Positions 32,201 through 42,084 of a stretch of 64,000 nucleotides of DNA are shown piece after piece. A program made the position numbers and the translations under genes. The notes beneath the pieces are model-generated. The model did not search any database. It saw only the letters and a program-made list of their open reading frames with translations, and had not been told where the DNA came from. The stretch is taken from positions 1-64,000 of the forward strand of contig DASXCQ010000010.1 in NCBI GenBank assembly GCA_036491115.1, read 5' to 3'. Source of the DNA: DATEPR01 sp036491115 (GTDB taxonomy: Bacteria > Actinomycetota > Actinomycetes > Mycobacteriales > Pseudonocardiaceae). The first letter of the stretch is position 1, and the number at the start of each line of letters is the position of its first letter.

Positions 32201-32690
32201 ATGCGCGGAACCGCGGCCGAGCCGCAGGACTGGGCCGTCGACTGGTTGTCGAAACCGCGGTTGGCCACCTACGTCGCGGCGGCCGGTCCGTCAGGGGCGC
32301 TGGAGCGCTACGCCTGGAACTGCTGCGCGAGCACGGCGTTGTTCGAGCTGATCGGCTGGTTCGAAGTCGCGTGGCGTAACAGCATCGACCGCGCGATCTG
32401 CGCCCGCCGCGGGGAGGATGCGCCGCACTGGCTGTTCGATCGATCATTTCCACTGCGCCCCACCACCTGGGCCAAGGTGGACGCGGCGGTGCGGACGGTC
32501 CGGTGCCGGGTCAAGCGCCGGCGCCAGTTCATCGCCGAGTTGACGCTGGGGTTCTGGCGCATGCGCCCGGGCCGCCGCAGCCGGCGGCGATGGATCGGCA
32601 GCTCGACCGGATCATCGAGCTGCGCAACAGGATCGCGCATCGCGGACCGGGGCCGAGCGGGTGCTCAGCGCTCGGCCGTGAGCTGACCGG
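32201..32690 (+). pseudogene. Decayed Abi-like (abortive infection type) gene
   Basis: ATG 32201 has GAGAGGAA upstream. The frame reads as an Abi-like protein (WLSKPRLATYV, YAWNCCASTALFELIGWFEVAWRNSIDRAI, FIAELTLGFWRM) to about 32563. The family's last motif, L-D-R-I-I-E-L-R-N-R-I-A-H-R-G-P, then appears only 9 or so codons later but in a different frame (about 32593-32650). Intact relatives have roughly 35 residues between these motifs, so an internal deletion with frameshift has inactivated the gene. The remainder runs into the convergent YcxB-like gene. Intact Abi-like proteins are associated with phage defence; this copy should be dead. Confidence 0.75.
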
Positions 32691-33165
32691 GCGGCGGGTG
32701 GTTGACGGAACGGCTGGTCAGGAAGTCGCGAACGCGGCCCTGTTCCGTATCGGCGAAGGCCGACTTCGGGACCGGGATCGCCGTGCGCTTGGTGATGTAG
32801 ACCAGCCACCGCTCGTCGCGCTCCACGATCCGCCGGACCAGGCGCCAGTTGACGCCGTTGGACCAGTTCGGCGAGATCACCTTGAGTTCCTCCTCGGTGA
32901 TGGCGAGCGTGACCAGTTCGCCACCGGCCCGCCGGACGATGGCCGCGCGTCCCCGCCGCAGCAGGATGTCCGGCCACACCAGCATGAACAGGCCGAGCAG
33001 GATCGCCACGGCGCCGACCACGGCGGTGGCTGCCGCCCACAGCGCCACGCCGATCAGGACCAGGAGGACCCCATAACCCCGGCAGACCATGATCCACCGG
33101 CCACGGATCTGCTTGAAGGCCTGGAGCGCGTACATCTCGCCGACCGGCACCTGCCGTTCCCACAT
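32665..33165 (-). CDS. YcxB-like membrane protein
   Basis: 166 aa; ATG 33165. Two adjacent membrane helices (about 32-70, YGVLLVLIGVALWAAATAVV and GAVAILLGLFMLVW) are followed by a cytoplasmic PH-like C-terminal domain of the YcxB type (ITEEELKVISPNWSNGVNW, W-L-V-Y-I-T-K-R-T-A-I-P-V-P-K-S-A-F). No enzyme motif. Function unknown across the family. On the minus strand a weak TAGACC element lies 6 nt before the ATG, suggesting leaderless expression. Its 3' end overlaps the decayed Abi-like gene. Confidence 0.8.
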   Translation of the reverse strand: MWERQVPVGEMYALQAFKQIRGRWIMVCRGYGVLLVLIGVALWAAATAVVGAVAILLGLFMLVWPDILLRRGRAAIVRRAGGELVTLAITEEELKVISPNWSNGVNWRLVRRIVERDERWLVYITKRTAIPVPKSAFADTEQGRVRDFLTSRSVNHPPPGQLTAER

Positions 33166-33310
33166 GGGCAGGGTCTATCACAGCGTCGAACCGACCGTGG
33201 CCGAAACCACGAGGCGGGCGGTCGGTGCTCGGGCCTACGCTGGACGTGAGACCCCCACTCGTCCCGGGCAGGGGTCTGTCCGCATGTGCTTTGCCCGAGG
33301 AGTCGCCGCC

Positions 33311-36300
33311 GTGCCCACACCAGGACCGCTTTCCGGTCTGTTGCGCGCCGTCCTGCCCGACGCCGGCCTGCGTGCCGTCGTCGACCATGCCGGTGTCGGC
33401 CTGCTCGAACTGGAGGGCCCGCCGGCGGCCCGGCCGCTGGTCACCGCAGCGCTGGCCGCGCCCGAGGCGATCGGCGGCGCCGACCGGCCGGTGCTGATGG
33501 TCACCGCCACCGGCCGGGAGACCGAGGAGCTGACCGCCGTGCTGGCCGATCTGCTCGGTGCGGACCAGGTGGCCGCGTTCCCGAGTTGGGAGACGCTGCC
33601 GCACGAGCGCCTCTCACCGCGCGCGGACACCGTCGGCCAGCGGCTGAGCGTGCTGCGCCGGCTGGCCCATCCCGAGGAGCACGGCGGGCCGAAGGTGGTC
33701 GTCACCACCGTGCGCAGCCTGATCCAGCCGCTGGCGCCGGGCCTGGGCGAACTGGCGCCGATCGACCTGAAGACCGGGGTGGAGCTGGACTTCGAGTACG
33801 TCGTCGGTCGGCTGGCCGAGATCGCCTACGCCCGCGTGGACATGGTGGAGAAGCGCGGCGAGTTCGCCGTGCGCGGCGGCATCCTCGACCTGTTCCCGCC
33901 CACCGCGGAGCACCCGGTGCGGGTCGAGTTCTGGGGCGACGAGGTGGCCGAGATCCGCGCGTTCTCGGTCGCCGACCAGCGTTCGCTGGCCGGCGAGATC
34001 GCCGAGGTGGTGGCCACGCCGTGCCGGGAGCTGCTGCTCACCGAGGAGGTCCGGGCCAGGGCGGCCGAACTGGCCGAACAGCACCGGAACGACGCGCACC
34101 TGGCCGAGATCCTCACCAAGCTGGCCGAGGGCATCCCCAGCGAGGGCATGGAGGCGCTGATCCCGGCGCTGTGTGCCGGCGAGATGCAGCTGCTCCCCGA
34201 CGTCGTGCCGGAGGGCACGCACGTCGTGCTGACCGATCCGGAGAAGATCCGGGCCAGGGCACACGACCTGGTGCGCACCGGGCAGGAGTTCCTGGAGGCG
34301 TCGTGGCTGGCGGCGTCCGTCGGCGGGCAGGCGCCGATCGACCTCGGCGCGTCGGCCTACCGGGCGTTGGCCGACGTGGCAACGCATGCCAGGGAGACCG
34401 ATCGTCCATGGTGGACACTCTCGCAGCTGACGTCGGAGACCGATGGCGTCCTCCGGCTGGACCTGCGGCCGGTGGAGGCGTACCGGGGTGAGCTGCCGCG
34501 CGCGTTCGCCGACCTGCGCGCGCACGTGGTCACCGGTGGCACCGCCGTGCTGATCGTGCCCGGTTCCGGTACCGCGCAGCGGGCCGTCGAGCAGTTGCGG
34601 GACGCCGACGTGCCGGCCCACCTGGCCGAGGACGGCCTCACCGAACCGGCGGACAAGGCCATCGTGACCGTGGTCCGCGGCCGGCTGGAGGACGGCTTCG
34701 CCGCACCGGAACTCGGCTACGTCGTGCTCACCGAGACCGACCTGACCGGCGGCCGGGGCGGCACGTCGACCAGGGACATGCGGCGCAGCCTGCCCAGCAG
34801 GCGCCGCAACGCCGTCGACCCGCTGGCGCTCAAGGCGGGCGATCATGTGGTGCACGAGCAGCACGGCATCGGCCGCTACGTGGAGATGGTGCGGCGCACG
34901 GTCGCCGGTGCCACCCGTGAGTACCTGGTGCTGGAGTACGCGCCGAGCAAGCGCGGCCAGCCGGGTGACCGGCTGTTCGTGCCGACCGACCAGTTGGACG
35001 AGGTCACCCGCTACGTCGGCGGCGAACTGCCCACACTGAACAAGCTCGGCGGATCGGACTGGAAGAACACCAAGGCCAAGGCGCGCCGGGCGGTCAAGCA
35101 GATCGCGGCCGAACTCGTCCAGCTCTACGCGGCCCGCCAGGCGGCGCCCGGCCACGCGTTCGGGCCGGACACGCCGTGGCAGCGGGAACTGGAGGACGCC
35201 TTCCCGTTCACCGAGACGCCCGACCAGATGGCCGCGATCGACGAGGTCAAGGCCGACATGCGCAAGCCGTCCCCGATGGACAGGGTGATCTGCGGCGACG
35301 TCGGCTACGGCAAGACGGAGATCGCCGTCCGGGCCGCGTTCAAGGCCGCCCAGGACGGCAAGCAGGTCGCGGTGCTGGTGCCGACGACCCTGCTCGCGCA
35401 GCAGCACCTGAACACGTTCGCCGAGCGGATGCAGTCCTTCCCGGTGACCATCAAGGGCCTGTCCCGGTTCACCGACAAGATCGAGTCCGAGGCCACCATC
35501 GCCGGTCTCGCGGACGGCGCGGTGGACATCGTGATCGGCACGCATCGCCTGCTGCAGACCGGAATCCGCTGGAAGGACCTCGGTCTGGTGATCGTCGACG
35601 AGGAGCAGCGGTTCGGCGTCGAGCACAAGGAGCACATCAAGGCGCTGCGCACCCACGTCGACGTGCTGACCATGTCGGCGACGCCGATCCCGCGCACGCT
35701 GGAGATGAGCCTGGCCGGCATCCGCGAGATGTCCACGATCCTCACCCCGCCCGAGGAACGGCACCCGATCCTGACCTATGTCGGGTCCTACGACGACAAG
35801 CAGGTGGCCGCCGCGATCCGCCGTGAGCTGCTCCGCGATGGTCAGGTCTTCTACGTGCACAACAGGGTTTCCTCGATCGAGCGGGCCGCGCGGCACCTGC
35901 GCGAACTCGTGCCCGAGGCGCGGATCGTGACCGCGCACGGCCAGATGAACGAGGACCGGCTGGAGAAGATCATCGAGGGCTTCTGGGAGGGCGAGCACGA
36001 CGTCCTGGTGTGCACCACGATCGTGGAGACCGGGCTGGACATCTCCAACGCGAACACGCTCGTCGTGGAGCGCGGCGACCTGCTCGGCCTGGCCCAGCTG
36101 CACCAGTTGCGCGGCCGGGTGGGCCGGGGCAGGGACCGCGGCTACGCCTACTTCCTCTACCCGCCCGACGCTCCGCTGACCGAGACCGCCCACGACCGGC
36201 TGGCCACCATCGCGCAGAACACCGAACTGGGTGCCGGCATGGCCGTGGCCATGAAGGACCTGGAGATCCGGGGCGCGGGCAACATCCTGGGTGCCGAACA

Positions 36301-36898
36301 GTCCGGTCACATCGCGGGCGTCGGGTTCGACCTGTACGTGCGGTTGGTCGGCGAGGCCGTGGAGGCGTTCCGCAAGCACGCCGGCGCGGACGGCGTGGAG
36401 ACGGACGAGGAGCTCGCCGACGTCCGGGTGGACCTGCCGGTGGACGCGCACATCCCGCACGACTACGTGCCGGGGGAGCGGTTGCGGCTGGAGGCGTACC
36501 GCAAGATCGCCGCCGCGGTCGATGCGTCCGGTTTGGACGCTGTGCGCGAGGAGCTCGTCGACCGCTACGGCGCCGTGCCGACACCGGTGGAGAACCTGTT
36601 GGCAGTGGCCGTGTTCCGGCAGGCGTGCCGGGCGCACGGCGTCACCGAGGTGGCGGCGCAGGGCAGCAGCATCCGGTTCGCCCCATTGCCGTTGCGCGAC
36701 TCCCAACTGGTGCGGTTGCACCGTTTGTACCCGAAAGCGTTGTACAAGGCCGTCGCTCACACCGTGTCAGTGCCCCGTCCGACCGAGGGCCCGGCCGGGG
36801 GACGGATCGGCGCGCCACCGTTGCGGGACGCGGAACTCCTGACGTGGGCGACGAAACTGCTGGAGTCGCTGGTGGGAGTACCTACACCGGTTGGCTGA
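33311..36898 (+). CDS. mfd: Transcription-repair coupling factor
   Basis: 1195 aa; GTG 33311 with CGAGGAG 8 nt upstream. The UvrB-homology module occupies about 1-350 (FPSWETLPHERLSPRADTVGQR), then the RNA polymerase interaction domain (about 500-570, HEQHGIGRYVEM). The SF2 translocase has Walker A G-D-V-G-Y-G-K-T-E (about 663), DEEQRFG and T-M-S-A-T-P-I-P-R-T-L; the TRG motif and the C-terminal domain complete it. It pushes RNA polymerase stalled at lesions off DNA and recruits UvrA. Position after the TetR gene and before mazG is conserved. Full length, nothing missing. Confidence 0.95.
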   Translation: MPTPGPLSGLLRAVLPDAGLRAVVDHAGVGLLELEGPPAARPLVTAALAAPEAIGGADRPVLMVTATGRETEELTAVLADLLGADQVAAFPSWETLPHERLSPRADTVGQRLSVLRRLAHPEEHGGPKVVVTTVRSLIQPLAPGLGELAPIDLKTGVELDFEYVVGRLAEIAYARVDMVEKRGEFAVRGGILDLFPPTAEHPVRVEFWGDEVAEIRAFSVADQRSLAGEIAEVVATPCRELLLTEEVRARAAELAEQHRNDAHLAEILTKLAEGIPSEGMEALIPALCAGEMQLLPDVVPEGTHVVLTDPEKIRARAHDLVRTGQEFLEASWLAASVGGQAPIDLGASAYRALADVATHARETDRPWWTLSQLTSETDGVLRLDLRPVEAYRGELPRAFADLRAHVVTGGTAVLIVPGSGTAQRAVEQLRDADVPAHLAEDGLTEPADKAIVTVVRGRLEDGFAAPELGYVVLTETDLTGGRGGTSTRDMRRSLPSRRRNAVDPLALKAGDHVVHEQHGIGRYVEMVRRTVAGATREYLVLEYAPSKRGQPGDRLFVPTDQLDEVTRYVGGELPTLNKLGGSDWKNTKAKARRAVKQIAAELVQLYAARQAAPGHAFGPDTPWQRELEDAFPFTETPDQMAAIDEVKADMRKPSPMDRVICGDVGYGKTEIAVRAAFKAAQDGKQVAVLVPTTLLAQQHLNTFAERMQSFPVTIKGLSRFTDKIESEATIAGLADGAVDIVIGTHRLLQTGIRWKDLGLVIVDEEQRFGVEHKEHIKALRTHVDVLTMSATPIPRTLEMSLAGIREMSTILTPPEERHPILTYVGSYDDKQVAAAIRRELLRDGQVFYVHNRVSSIERAARHLRELVPEARIVTAHGQMNEDRLEKIIEGFWEGEHDVLVCTTIVETGLDISNANTLVVERGDLLGLAQLHQLRGRVGRGRDRGYAYFLYPPDAPLTETAHDRLATIAQNTELGAGMAVAMKDLEIRGAGNILGAEQSGHIAGVGFDLYVRLVGEAVEAFRKHAGADGVETDEELADVRVDLPVDAHIPHDYVPGERLRLEAYRKIAAAVDASGLDAVREELVDRYGAVPTPVENLLAVAVFRQACRAHGVTEVAAQGSSIRFAPLPLRDSQLVRLHRLYPKALYKAVAHTVSVPRPTEGPAGGRIGAPPLRDAELLTWATKLLESLVGVPTPVG

Positions 36899-37062
36899 CC
36901 GATCGTCACCGGCGTGGCCATTGATAGTGGCACGGTACCGACCGCGCTACCCCGAACGGGTGAGATGCTGCTCCGAAGTGGATGTGTCTGTAGCTGTCCC
37001 CACTCGGCGCACTAGCCTCCATGAGGCCGGGATGAAGCGAGCGAGCCGAGTATGCACAGCCG

Positions 37063-39210
37063 ATGACTGTCACGCCGTCAGACGACCCTCCGCCAGCGAG
37101 ATCGACGGACCGGTCCGATCTGGTCACCGCCTGGCTGCGGGCCCTGGGACCCACGGGTTTCACCCCCATGCCGCCTGCGGAGTTCCAGCGACTCGTCACC
37201 CACGCGGTCGACGCGATGGTCGACGGCGTCGCGGCCGGAAGTACACAGGAGGGTGCTGACGCTGGCGCGATGCTGATCGCCGCGCGGTACACCGACGCGG
37301 AGAGCCTGCGCGCCAGTGTGGGGGTGCTCGGCGAAGGCCTGACGGTGCTCGCGCGGTCGGACGGACAGCCCGATCCGCTCGACCGGACGTTCGCCATGCT
37401 GGCCGCGTTCGGCGCCGGTTTCTCCGCGGCACTGCGGGATTGGCTGTTCGACCAGCAGGACGAGGTGAAGCTGGCGTTGCAGCGCGCCACCGGCGACGCC
37501 GAGCGCAGGCTGAAACGCAGCGAGGCGTGGTTCCGTGAGGTGTTCGTCCGGTCCGCGGTGGGCATCGCGATCAGCGACTCGGGCGGCAAACTGGCCCAGG
37601 CCAACCCCGCGCTGGCCGACATCCTCGGCGTCGAGCCGGGCGAGCTGGTCGGCCGCAGCATCGAGGAGTTCTTCCACCCGCAGGACGCCGCCGACATCCG
37701 CGCCGACTACCACGAACTGTCCGGACTGAGCGGACCGTTGCGCCGCAGGCGAAGGCTGGTGCGCGCGGACGGTCAACTGGTCTGGGTCCACCTGGCGGTG
37801 TCCGTGCTGCGCGACGTCGACGAACTGCCCGCGCTGCACCTGACGATGGTGGAGAACGTCAGCGACCTGCACCTGCTGCAGGACCTGACCAGCCACCAGA
37901 CCCTGCACGACGTGCTCACCGGGCTGCCCAACCGGCAGTACCTGTTGTCCCAGTTACAGAGCCAGCTCGCCGGGCAGGTCGCGGGCGAGCGGATCACCCT
38001 GTTCCAGCTCGACCTGGACGGCTTCGGCGCGATCAACGCCGGCCTCGGTCCGGAACTGGGCGACAAGCTGTTGCTGGTGGTGGCGCGCCGGCTGGAGAAT
38101 CTGTTCGCCGGCCGGCGGGCGCTGGTGGCGCGGCTGACCGGTGACGAGTTCGCCGTCCTGGTGTCCACCGGCTGCGGTCCGGCCGAGGTGCTGGACACGG
38201 TGAACCAGATCGGCGAGCAATTGGCCGAACCGGCGCATCTGGGCGCGGGCGGTGTCGGCCTGTCGGTGAGCATCGGCGTCGCGCACGGCCCGGTGGGCCG
38301 GATCGAACCGTACGAACTGCTGCGCAGGGCCGACGTCGCGCTCCGCGAGGCACAGGCCACCGGCAAGCGGCAGTGGGCCGAGTTCGACAAGCATCGCGAC
38401 ATCGTGGAACGGCGGCGTGCCTCGCTGGCCGCGACGCTGTCCGGCGCGCTGGAGTTCGGCGAACTGGTCACGACGTGGCAGCCGTGGGTGGAACTGGAGC
38501 ACGGCACCTACGTCGGCATCTCCGCGCGAACCGCCTGGGACCACCCGGAGTACGGCCGGATCGATCACCGGCAGTGCCAGGAGATGGCCGAGATGACCGG
38601 TGCGACGGTGGCGTTGGGCGCCTGGTTGATCGACGCCTGCTGCACGCAGGCCGCCGCCTGGTGGGCGAAGTTCGGCGACCGCACGCCGGTGGTCGGCGTC
38701 GGCCTGACCGCCAGCCAGGTCGCCGATCCCGATCTGGTGGCGACCGTGGGCGAGGCCATCGAACGGACCGGCATCCGGCCCTCGGCGCTCAGCCTGGGCG
38801 TGCCGCTGGACGCGGTGGCCCACGAGTACGGCGAGGCACGGGACAACATATCGGTGCTCGCCGGGATGGGCGTCGGCATGCTCCTCACCGACGGCGGCAC
38901 CGCGCCGGTGGCGATGATGCTGATGGATGAGTGGCCGGTGAAGACGGTGCAACTGGCCGACCTGCTGGTGGAGAAACTGGGCGCGGCGGCGGCCGACTCG
39001 ACGCTCGCCCGCACCGGTGGCGCCCTGGTCCGCGGCCTCACCGCGGCCGGGATCATCGTCGTGGTGCCGGCCCTGCGCACGGCCGCCGAGGTGGCCTGGT
39101 GGCGCTCGGTCGGGGCCCGCTCGGCAAGTGGTCCCTACTTCGGTGAGACACTCACACCGGAGCAGGTGGCCACGCGGCTGGCCGACCGGTTCGGCGCGCC
39201 GGCCGGCTGA
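37063..39210 (+). CDS. PAS-GGDEF-EAL protein with degenerate GGDEF and EAL active sites
   Basis: 715 aa, soluble. A helical N-terminal region (1-150) leads to a PAS domain (about 155-275, GIAISDSGGKLAQANPALADIL), a GGDEF domain (about 285-440) and an EAL domain (about 450-710). The GGDEF signature reads R-L-T-G-D-E-F (Thr for the first Gly). The EAL site reads Y-V-G-I-S-A-R-T and the D-D-F-G-T-G loop reads T-D-G-G-T-A-P, so phosphodiesterase residues are lost. It is more likely a c-di-GMP effector or sensor than an enzyme; residual cyclase activity cannot be excluded. A rare TTA codon occurs at 37954. Unlinked from the active cyclase 8 kb upstream. Confidence 0.85.
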   Translation: MTVTPSDDPPPARSTDRSDLVTAWLRALGPTGFTPMPPAEFQRLVTHAVDAMVDGVAAGSTQEGADAGAMLIAARYTDAESLRASVGVLGEGLTVLARSDGQPDPLDRTFAMLAAFGAGFSAALRDWLFDQQDEVKLALQRATGDAERRLKRSEAWFREVFVRSAVGIAISDSGGKLAQANPALADILGVEPGELVGRSIEEFFHPQDAADIRADYHELSGLSGPLRRRRRLVRADGQLVWVHLAVSVLRDVDELPALHLTMVENVSDLHLLQDLTSHQTLHDVLTGLPNRQYLLSQLQSQLAGQVAGERITLFQLDLDGFGAINAGLGPELGDKLLLVVARRLENLFAGRRALVARLTGDEFAVLVSTGCGPAEVLDTVNQIGEQLAEPAHLGAGGVGLSVSIGVAHGPVGRIEPYELLRRADVALREAQATGKRQWAEFDKHRDIVERRRASLAATLSGALEFGELVTTWQPWVELEHGTYVGISARTAWDHPEYGRIDHRQCQEMAEMTGATVALGAWLIDACCTQAAAWWAKFGDRTPVVGVGLTASQVADPDLVATVGEAIERTGIRPSALSLGVPLDAVAHEYGEARDNISVLAGMGVGMLLTDGGTAPVAMMLMDEWPVKTVQLADLLVEKLGAAAADSTLARTGGALVRGLTAAGIIVVVPALRTAAEVAWWRSVGARSASGPYFGETLTPEQVATRLADRFGAPAG

Positions 39211-39271
39211 GCGGAGTCGTCGGTCACGTCTGTGCCAGGCCGCCGACCCGCCTATGAGAAGGTAAGCCACT

Positions 39272-40297
39272 GTGACGATGGTCATTCGCCGCCCGTTCGG
39301 GGTGTTCGTTGGTCTTGCCGCCACTGCCGCACTGCTGGCCGGGTGCGCGTCCGGGCCGAGTCAGGTCAACAGCGCGCTGATCATCGGTAACTCGTCGGTG
39401 TCGGTGAACCAGGTGCAGGGCGAGCTGAACACCCTGCTGGCCACCCAGACGGCGGCCAAGACGGCGCTCAAGCAGGGCAAGCTGGACCTGACCGCCCGCG
39501 CCATCGTGACCTCCGACGTGCTGCACGTCCTGGTCAGCCGGGTCGCGGCGGAGAACCACCTGACGGTCAGCGACCCGCAGATCGACCAGGTGATCAGCCA
39601 GCAGGGCGGCGCCGCGAAGCTCGCGCCGGCACTGGCCACCACGACGACGGGCGTGCACAGCGCCGTGAAGGACCTCCTGCTGGAGGCGGAGTACACGCGC
39701 AAGTTCTCGAACACGCTGACGGTGAGCTTCGGCTTCGTCGAGAGCAGCAGCCGCGCGGACGCGATCGCCAAGGCGCAGCGCCTGGCCGCGAACCCCGGTG
39801 CGCTGGCCGGCATGGTGAACCAGGCCAACAAGGCGGCGCAGGCGTCCGGCGGGCAGGCCGCCGGTTCGACCAACGCGACCTTCGCCATCGCCTCCTACCT
39901 GGCCGGTGTCCAGCAGAACCAGCAGCAGGCGGCGTCGCAGGGCCAGCAGGCCCCGGTGGAGAACGACGGTCCGGTGTTCGGCACGCCTGCCAACACGGTG
40001 GTTGCCTTCCAGCCCAGCCCGCAGAGCAACCCGACCTGGGTGGTCGCGCTGATCAAGTCGCACAACCTCAACGGCGCCCCGCAGGTGCCGGCCGGCACCC
40101 CGAACCCGGCCGACACGTCCGATCTGACCACGCTGCAGCAGATCGGGGTCAGCCTGATGCAGCCGGAGGTCGCCAGGGCGGGTGGCGTGCGGGTCAGCCC
40201 GCGTTACGGCGTGTGGGACCAGGTCGGCATGCAGGTGTCACCCGCCAACCAGACCGTCGGCGTGGAGTTCCCGGTCAAGACCCACTCCGCTCGATGA
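39272..40297 (+). CDS. SurA-N-like lipoprotein
   Basis: 341 aa; GTG 39272 (ATG two codons later is the alternative). Lipoprotein signal ending L-L-A-G-C. The helical region VNQVQGELNTLLATQ..., TARAIVTSDVLHVLVSRVAAENHLTVSD resembles SurA/foldase N-terminal chaperone domains. A parvulin PPIase domain is not evident. A Gln/Ala-rich low-complexity stretch (about 188-235) follows. It probably assists folding of exported proteins at the outer face of the membrane. It overlaps mazG by ATGA; the SurA-like/mazG pair is common in Actinobacteria. Confidence 0.82.
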   Translation: MTMVIRRPFGVFVGLAATAALLAGCASGPSQVNSALIIGNSSVSVNQVQGELNTLLATQTAAKTALKQGKLDLTARAIVTSDVLHVLVSRVAAENHLTVSDPQIDQVISQQGGAAKLAPALATTTTGVHSAVKDLLLEAEYTRKFSNTLTVSFGFVESSSRADAIAKAQRLAANPGALAGMVNQANKAAQASGGQAAGSTNATFAIASYLAGVQQNQQQAASQGQQAPVENDGPVFGTPANTVVAFQPSPQSNPTWVVALIKSHNLNGAPQVPAGTPNPADTSDLTTLQQIGVSLMQPEVARAGGVRVSPRYGVWDQVGMQVSPANQTVGVEFPVKTHSAR

Positions 40298-41274
40298 CGG
40301 TTCGAGCCGCTGCCGGCAGCGCCGTGGTGCTGGTCGACGTGCGGCTCGGTGCCGTGTTGCCGGTCGCCGCGCTGCCCCTGCTGCGCGGCGCCACCGACGT
40401 CTACGCGGGCACCGATCTGCCGGCCGGGATGGCCGCCGAACTCGGTGTCGCACCGGCACCGCTCGTGCCGCCCACCGACCGTCCGGTCGTGGTGATCGCG
40501 GCCGACCTGACCGAACCCGCCGCCGCAGCACTGCACACGGCAGGGGCTCCCGTGGTGCGATCGCACCCGCCTGCCGGCGCCGAGTTGCTGTCCGCCGTCG
40601 CCGTGATGGACCGGCTGCGGTCGCCAGGAGGGTGTCCGTGGGACGCCGAGCAGACCCACCAGTCGCTGATGCAGTACCTGGTGGAGGAGACGTTCGAGCT
40701 GCTGGAGTCGATCGAGGACGGCGATCGGGCCGCGCTGCGCGAGGAACTGGGCGACGTGCTGCTCCAGGTGCTGTTCCACGCCAGGGTGGCGGCCGAGGAC
40801 GCCGACGACCCGTTCACCGTCGACGATGTCGCCGCCGGCCTGGCCGGTAAGCTGATCAACCGGCACCCGCATGTGTTCGCCGGTGGCGACCCGGCGGTGC
40901 GCGACGCGGCCAGCCAGGAACACCGCTGGGAACAACTCAAGCAGGCCGAGAAGCAACGGGAGTCCAGTGTGGACGGTGTGGCGCTCGGCCAGCCCGCGGT
41001 GAGCCTCGCCGCGAAGCTGACCCAGCGGGCGACCAGGGCCGGCCTGCCGGCGGATCTCCTGCCGGGCAAGGGAAACGACGGCAACTCCGGCGCCGGGCTG
41101 TTCGCCCTGGCCGCGTCGGTCAAGCTGACCGGCGCCGATCCGGAGGGCGAGCTGCGGGCGGCCGGCAGGCGGTTCGCGCAGGACGTCCGGACGGCGGAGA
41201 ACAACGCGCGGGCCGCCGGTGTCGAACCGCTGGGCATGGCGGCGACCGACTGGCGACGGTTCTGGCCGCGATGA
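40294..41274 (+). CDS. mazG: MazG family nucleoside triphosphate pyrophosphohydrolase
   Basis: 326 aa; ATG overlaps the lipoprotein stop. MazG signature MDRLRSPGGCPWDAEQTHQSL (in two parts: MDRLRSPGGCPWD and AEQTHQSL), then the Mg-binding E-E-T-F-E-L and E-E-L-G-D-V-L-L-Q helices at about 130-165. The first 100 residues are a tetrapyrrole-methylase-like remnant domain as in M. tuberculosis Rv1021. It hydrolyses non-canonical or oxidised NTPs to NMP and PPi, protecting DNA from damaged precursors. Next to mfd in conserved order. Confidence 0.92.
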   Translation: MTVRAAAGSAVVLVDVRLGAVLPVAALPLLRGATDVYAGTDLPAGMAAELGVAPAPLVPPTDRPVVVIAADLTEPAAAALHTAGAPVVRSHPPAGAELLSAVAVMDRLRSPGGCPWDAEQTHQSLMQYLVEETFELLESIEDGDRAALREELGDVLLQVLFHARVAAEDADDPFTVDDVAAGLAGKLINRHPHVFAGGDPAVRDAASQEHRWEQLKQAEKQRESSVDGVALGQPAVSLAAKLTQRATRAGLPADLLPGKGNDGNSGAGLFALAASVKLTGADPEGELRAAGRRFAQDVRTAENNARAAGVEPLGMAATDWRRFWPR

Positions 41275-42062
41275 TCACCTCGGACGAGCGGCTGCGGATG
41301 CGGGCCACGTTCAACCGGATCGCCGACGTCTACAGCCGGGTCCGGCCCACCCTGCCGGCGGCGATGTTCGACGATCTCGCCGAGCTGACCGGCATCGGCG
41401 CCGGCAGCCGCGTGCTGGAGATCGGGTGCGGACCCGGCACGGCCAGCCTGCCGCTGGCCGAGCGCGGCTACCAGCTGCTGGCCGTCGAACTCGGCCCCCA
41501 GCTGGCCGAACTGGCCACGGCCCGGCTCGCCGGTCACCCGTCGGCCGGCGTCGTGGTCGCCGACTTCGACCGCTGGACACCGCAACGGCCCGACTTCGAC
41601 GTGATCTTCTCGTCGACCGCGTTCCACTGGCTCGACCCGGCAACGCGGTACGACCGCACCGCCGACCTGCTGGTCCCCGGCGGTTCGCTGGCCGTCTCGG
41701 GCACCCGGCAGATCATGGGCGGCACCGAGCGGTTCTTCATCGACGCCCAGTCCTGCTACCGCCGGTACTACCAGGGCGGCAGCGAACCGCCGCCGCGCGC
41801 CGACCAGGTGCCGCAGGGGACCTACCTCGGCGGCAACGGCCGATACCGCAAGCCGGTGTTCCGCCGGTACGAGTGGGACGTCGAGTACGACACTGCCGAC
41901 TATCTGGCCCTGGTGAGCACGTACTCGGCCACCCTGGAACTGGCGCCACCGGTGGCCGCCGGGCTGCTGCGCGACATCGGCGGGCTGATCGACGGCCGCT
42001 ACGGCGGCCGGGTCACCAAGCGCTACCTGGCCGAACTCCGCGTGGCGAAACGGGCCGACTGA
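41271..42062 (+). CDS. Class I SAM-dependent methyltransferase
   Basis: 263 aa; ATG overlaps the mazG stop (ATGA). Motif I V-L-E-I-G-C-G-P-G-T-A-S (about 46-57), acidic residue at the end of beta2 (L-L-A-V-E-L), D-F-D-R-W motif, and FHWLDP. The C-terminal part (RRYYQGGSEPPPR, YRKPVFRRYEWDVEYDTADYLAL) is typical of small-molecule methyltransferases of the UbiE/COQ5-like type in actinomycetes. Substrate unknown. Translationally coupled to mazG. Confidence 0.85.
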   Translation: MITSDERLRMRATFNRIADVYSRVRPTLPAAMFDDLAELTGIGAGSRVLEIGCGPGTASLPLAERGYQLLAVELGPQLAELATARLAGHPSAGVVVADFDRWTPQRPDFDVIFSSTAFHWLDPATRYDRTADLLVPGGSLAVSGTRQIMGGTERFFIDAQSCYRRYYQGGSEPPPRADQVPQGTYLGGNGRYRKPVFRRYEWDVEYDTADYLALVSTYSATLELAPPVAAGLLRDIGGLIDGRYGGRVTKRYLAELRVAKRAD

Positions 42063-42084
42063 CCGCTGCCCCACCCGGTGTCCG

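Noticed and set aside
39272..40297. Full PrsA/SurA-type peptidyl-prolyl isomerase
   Set aside because: Lipobox and SurA-N-like helices are visible, but no parvulin domain motif is seen, so an isomerase function is not claimed.
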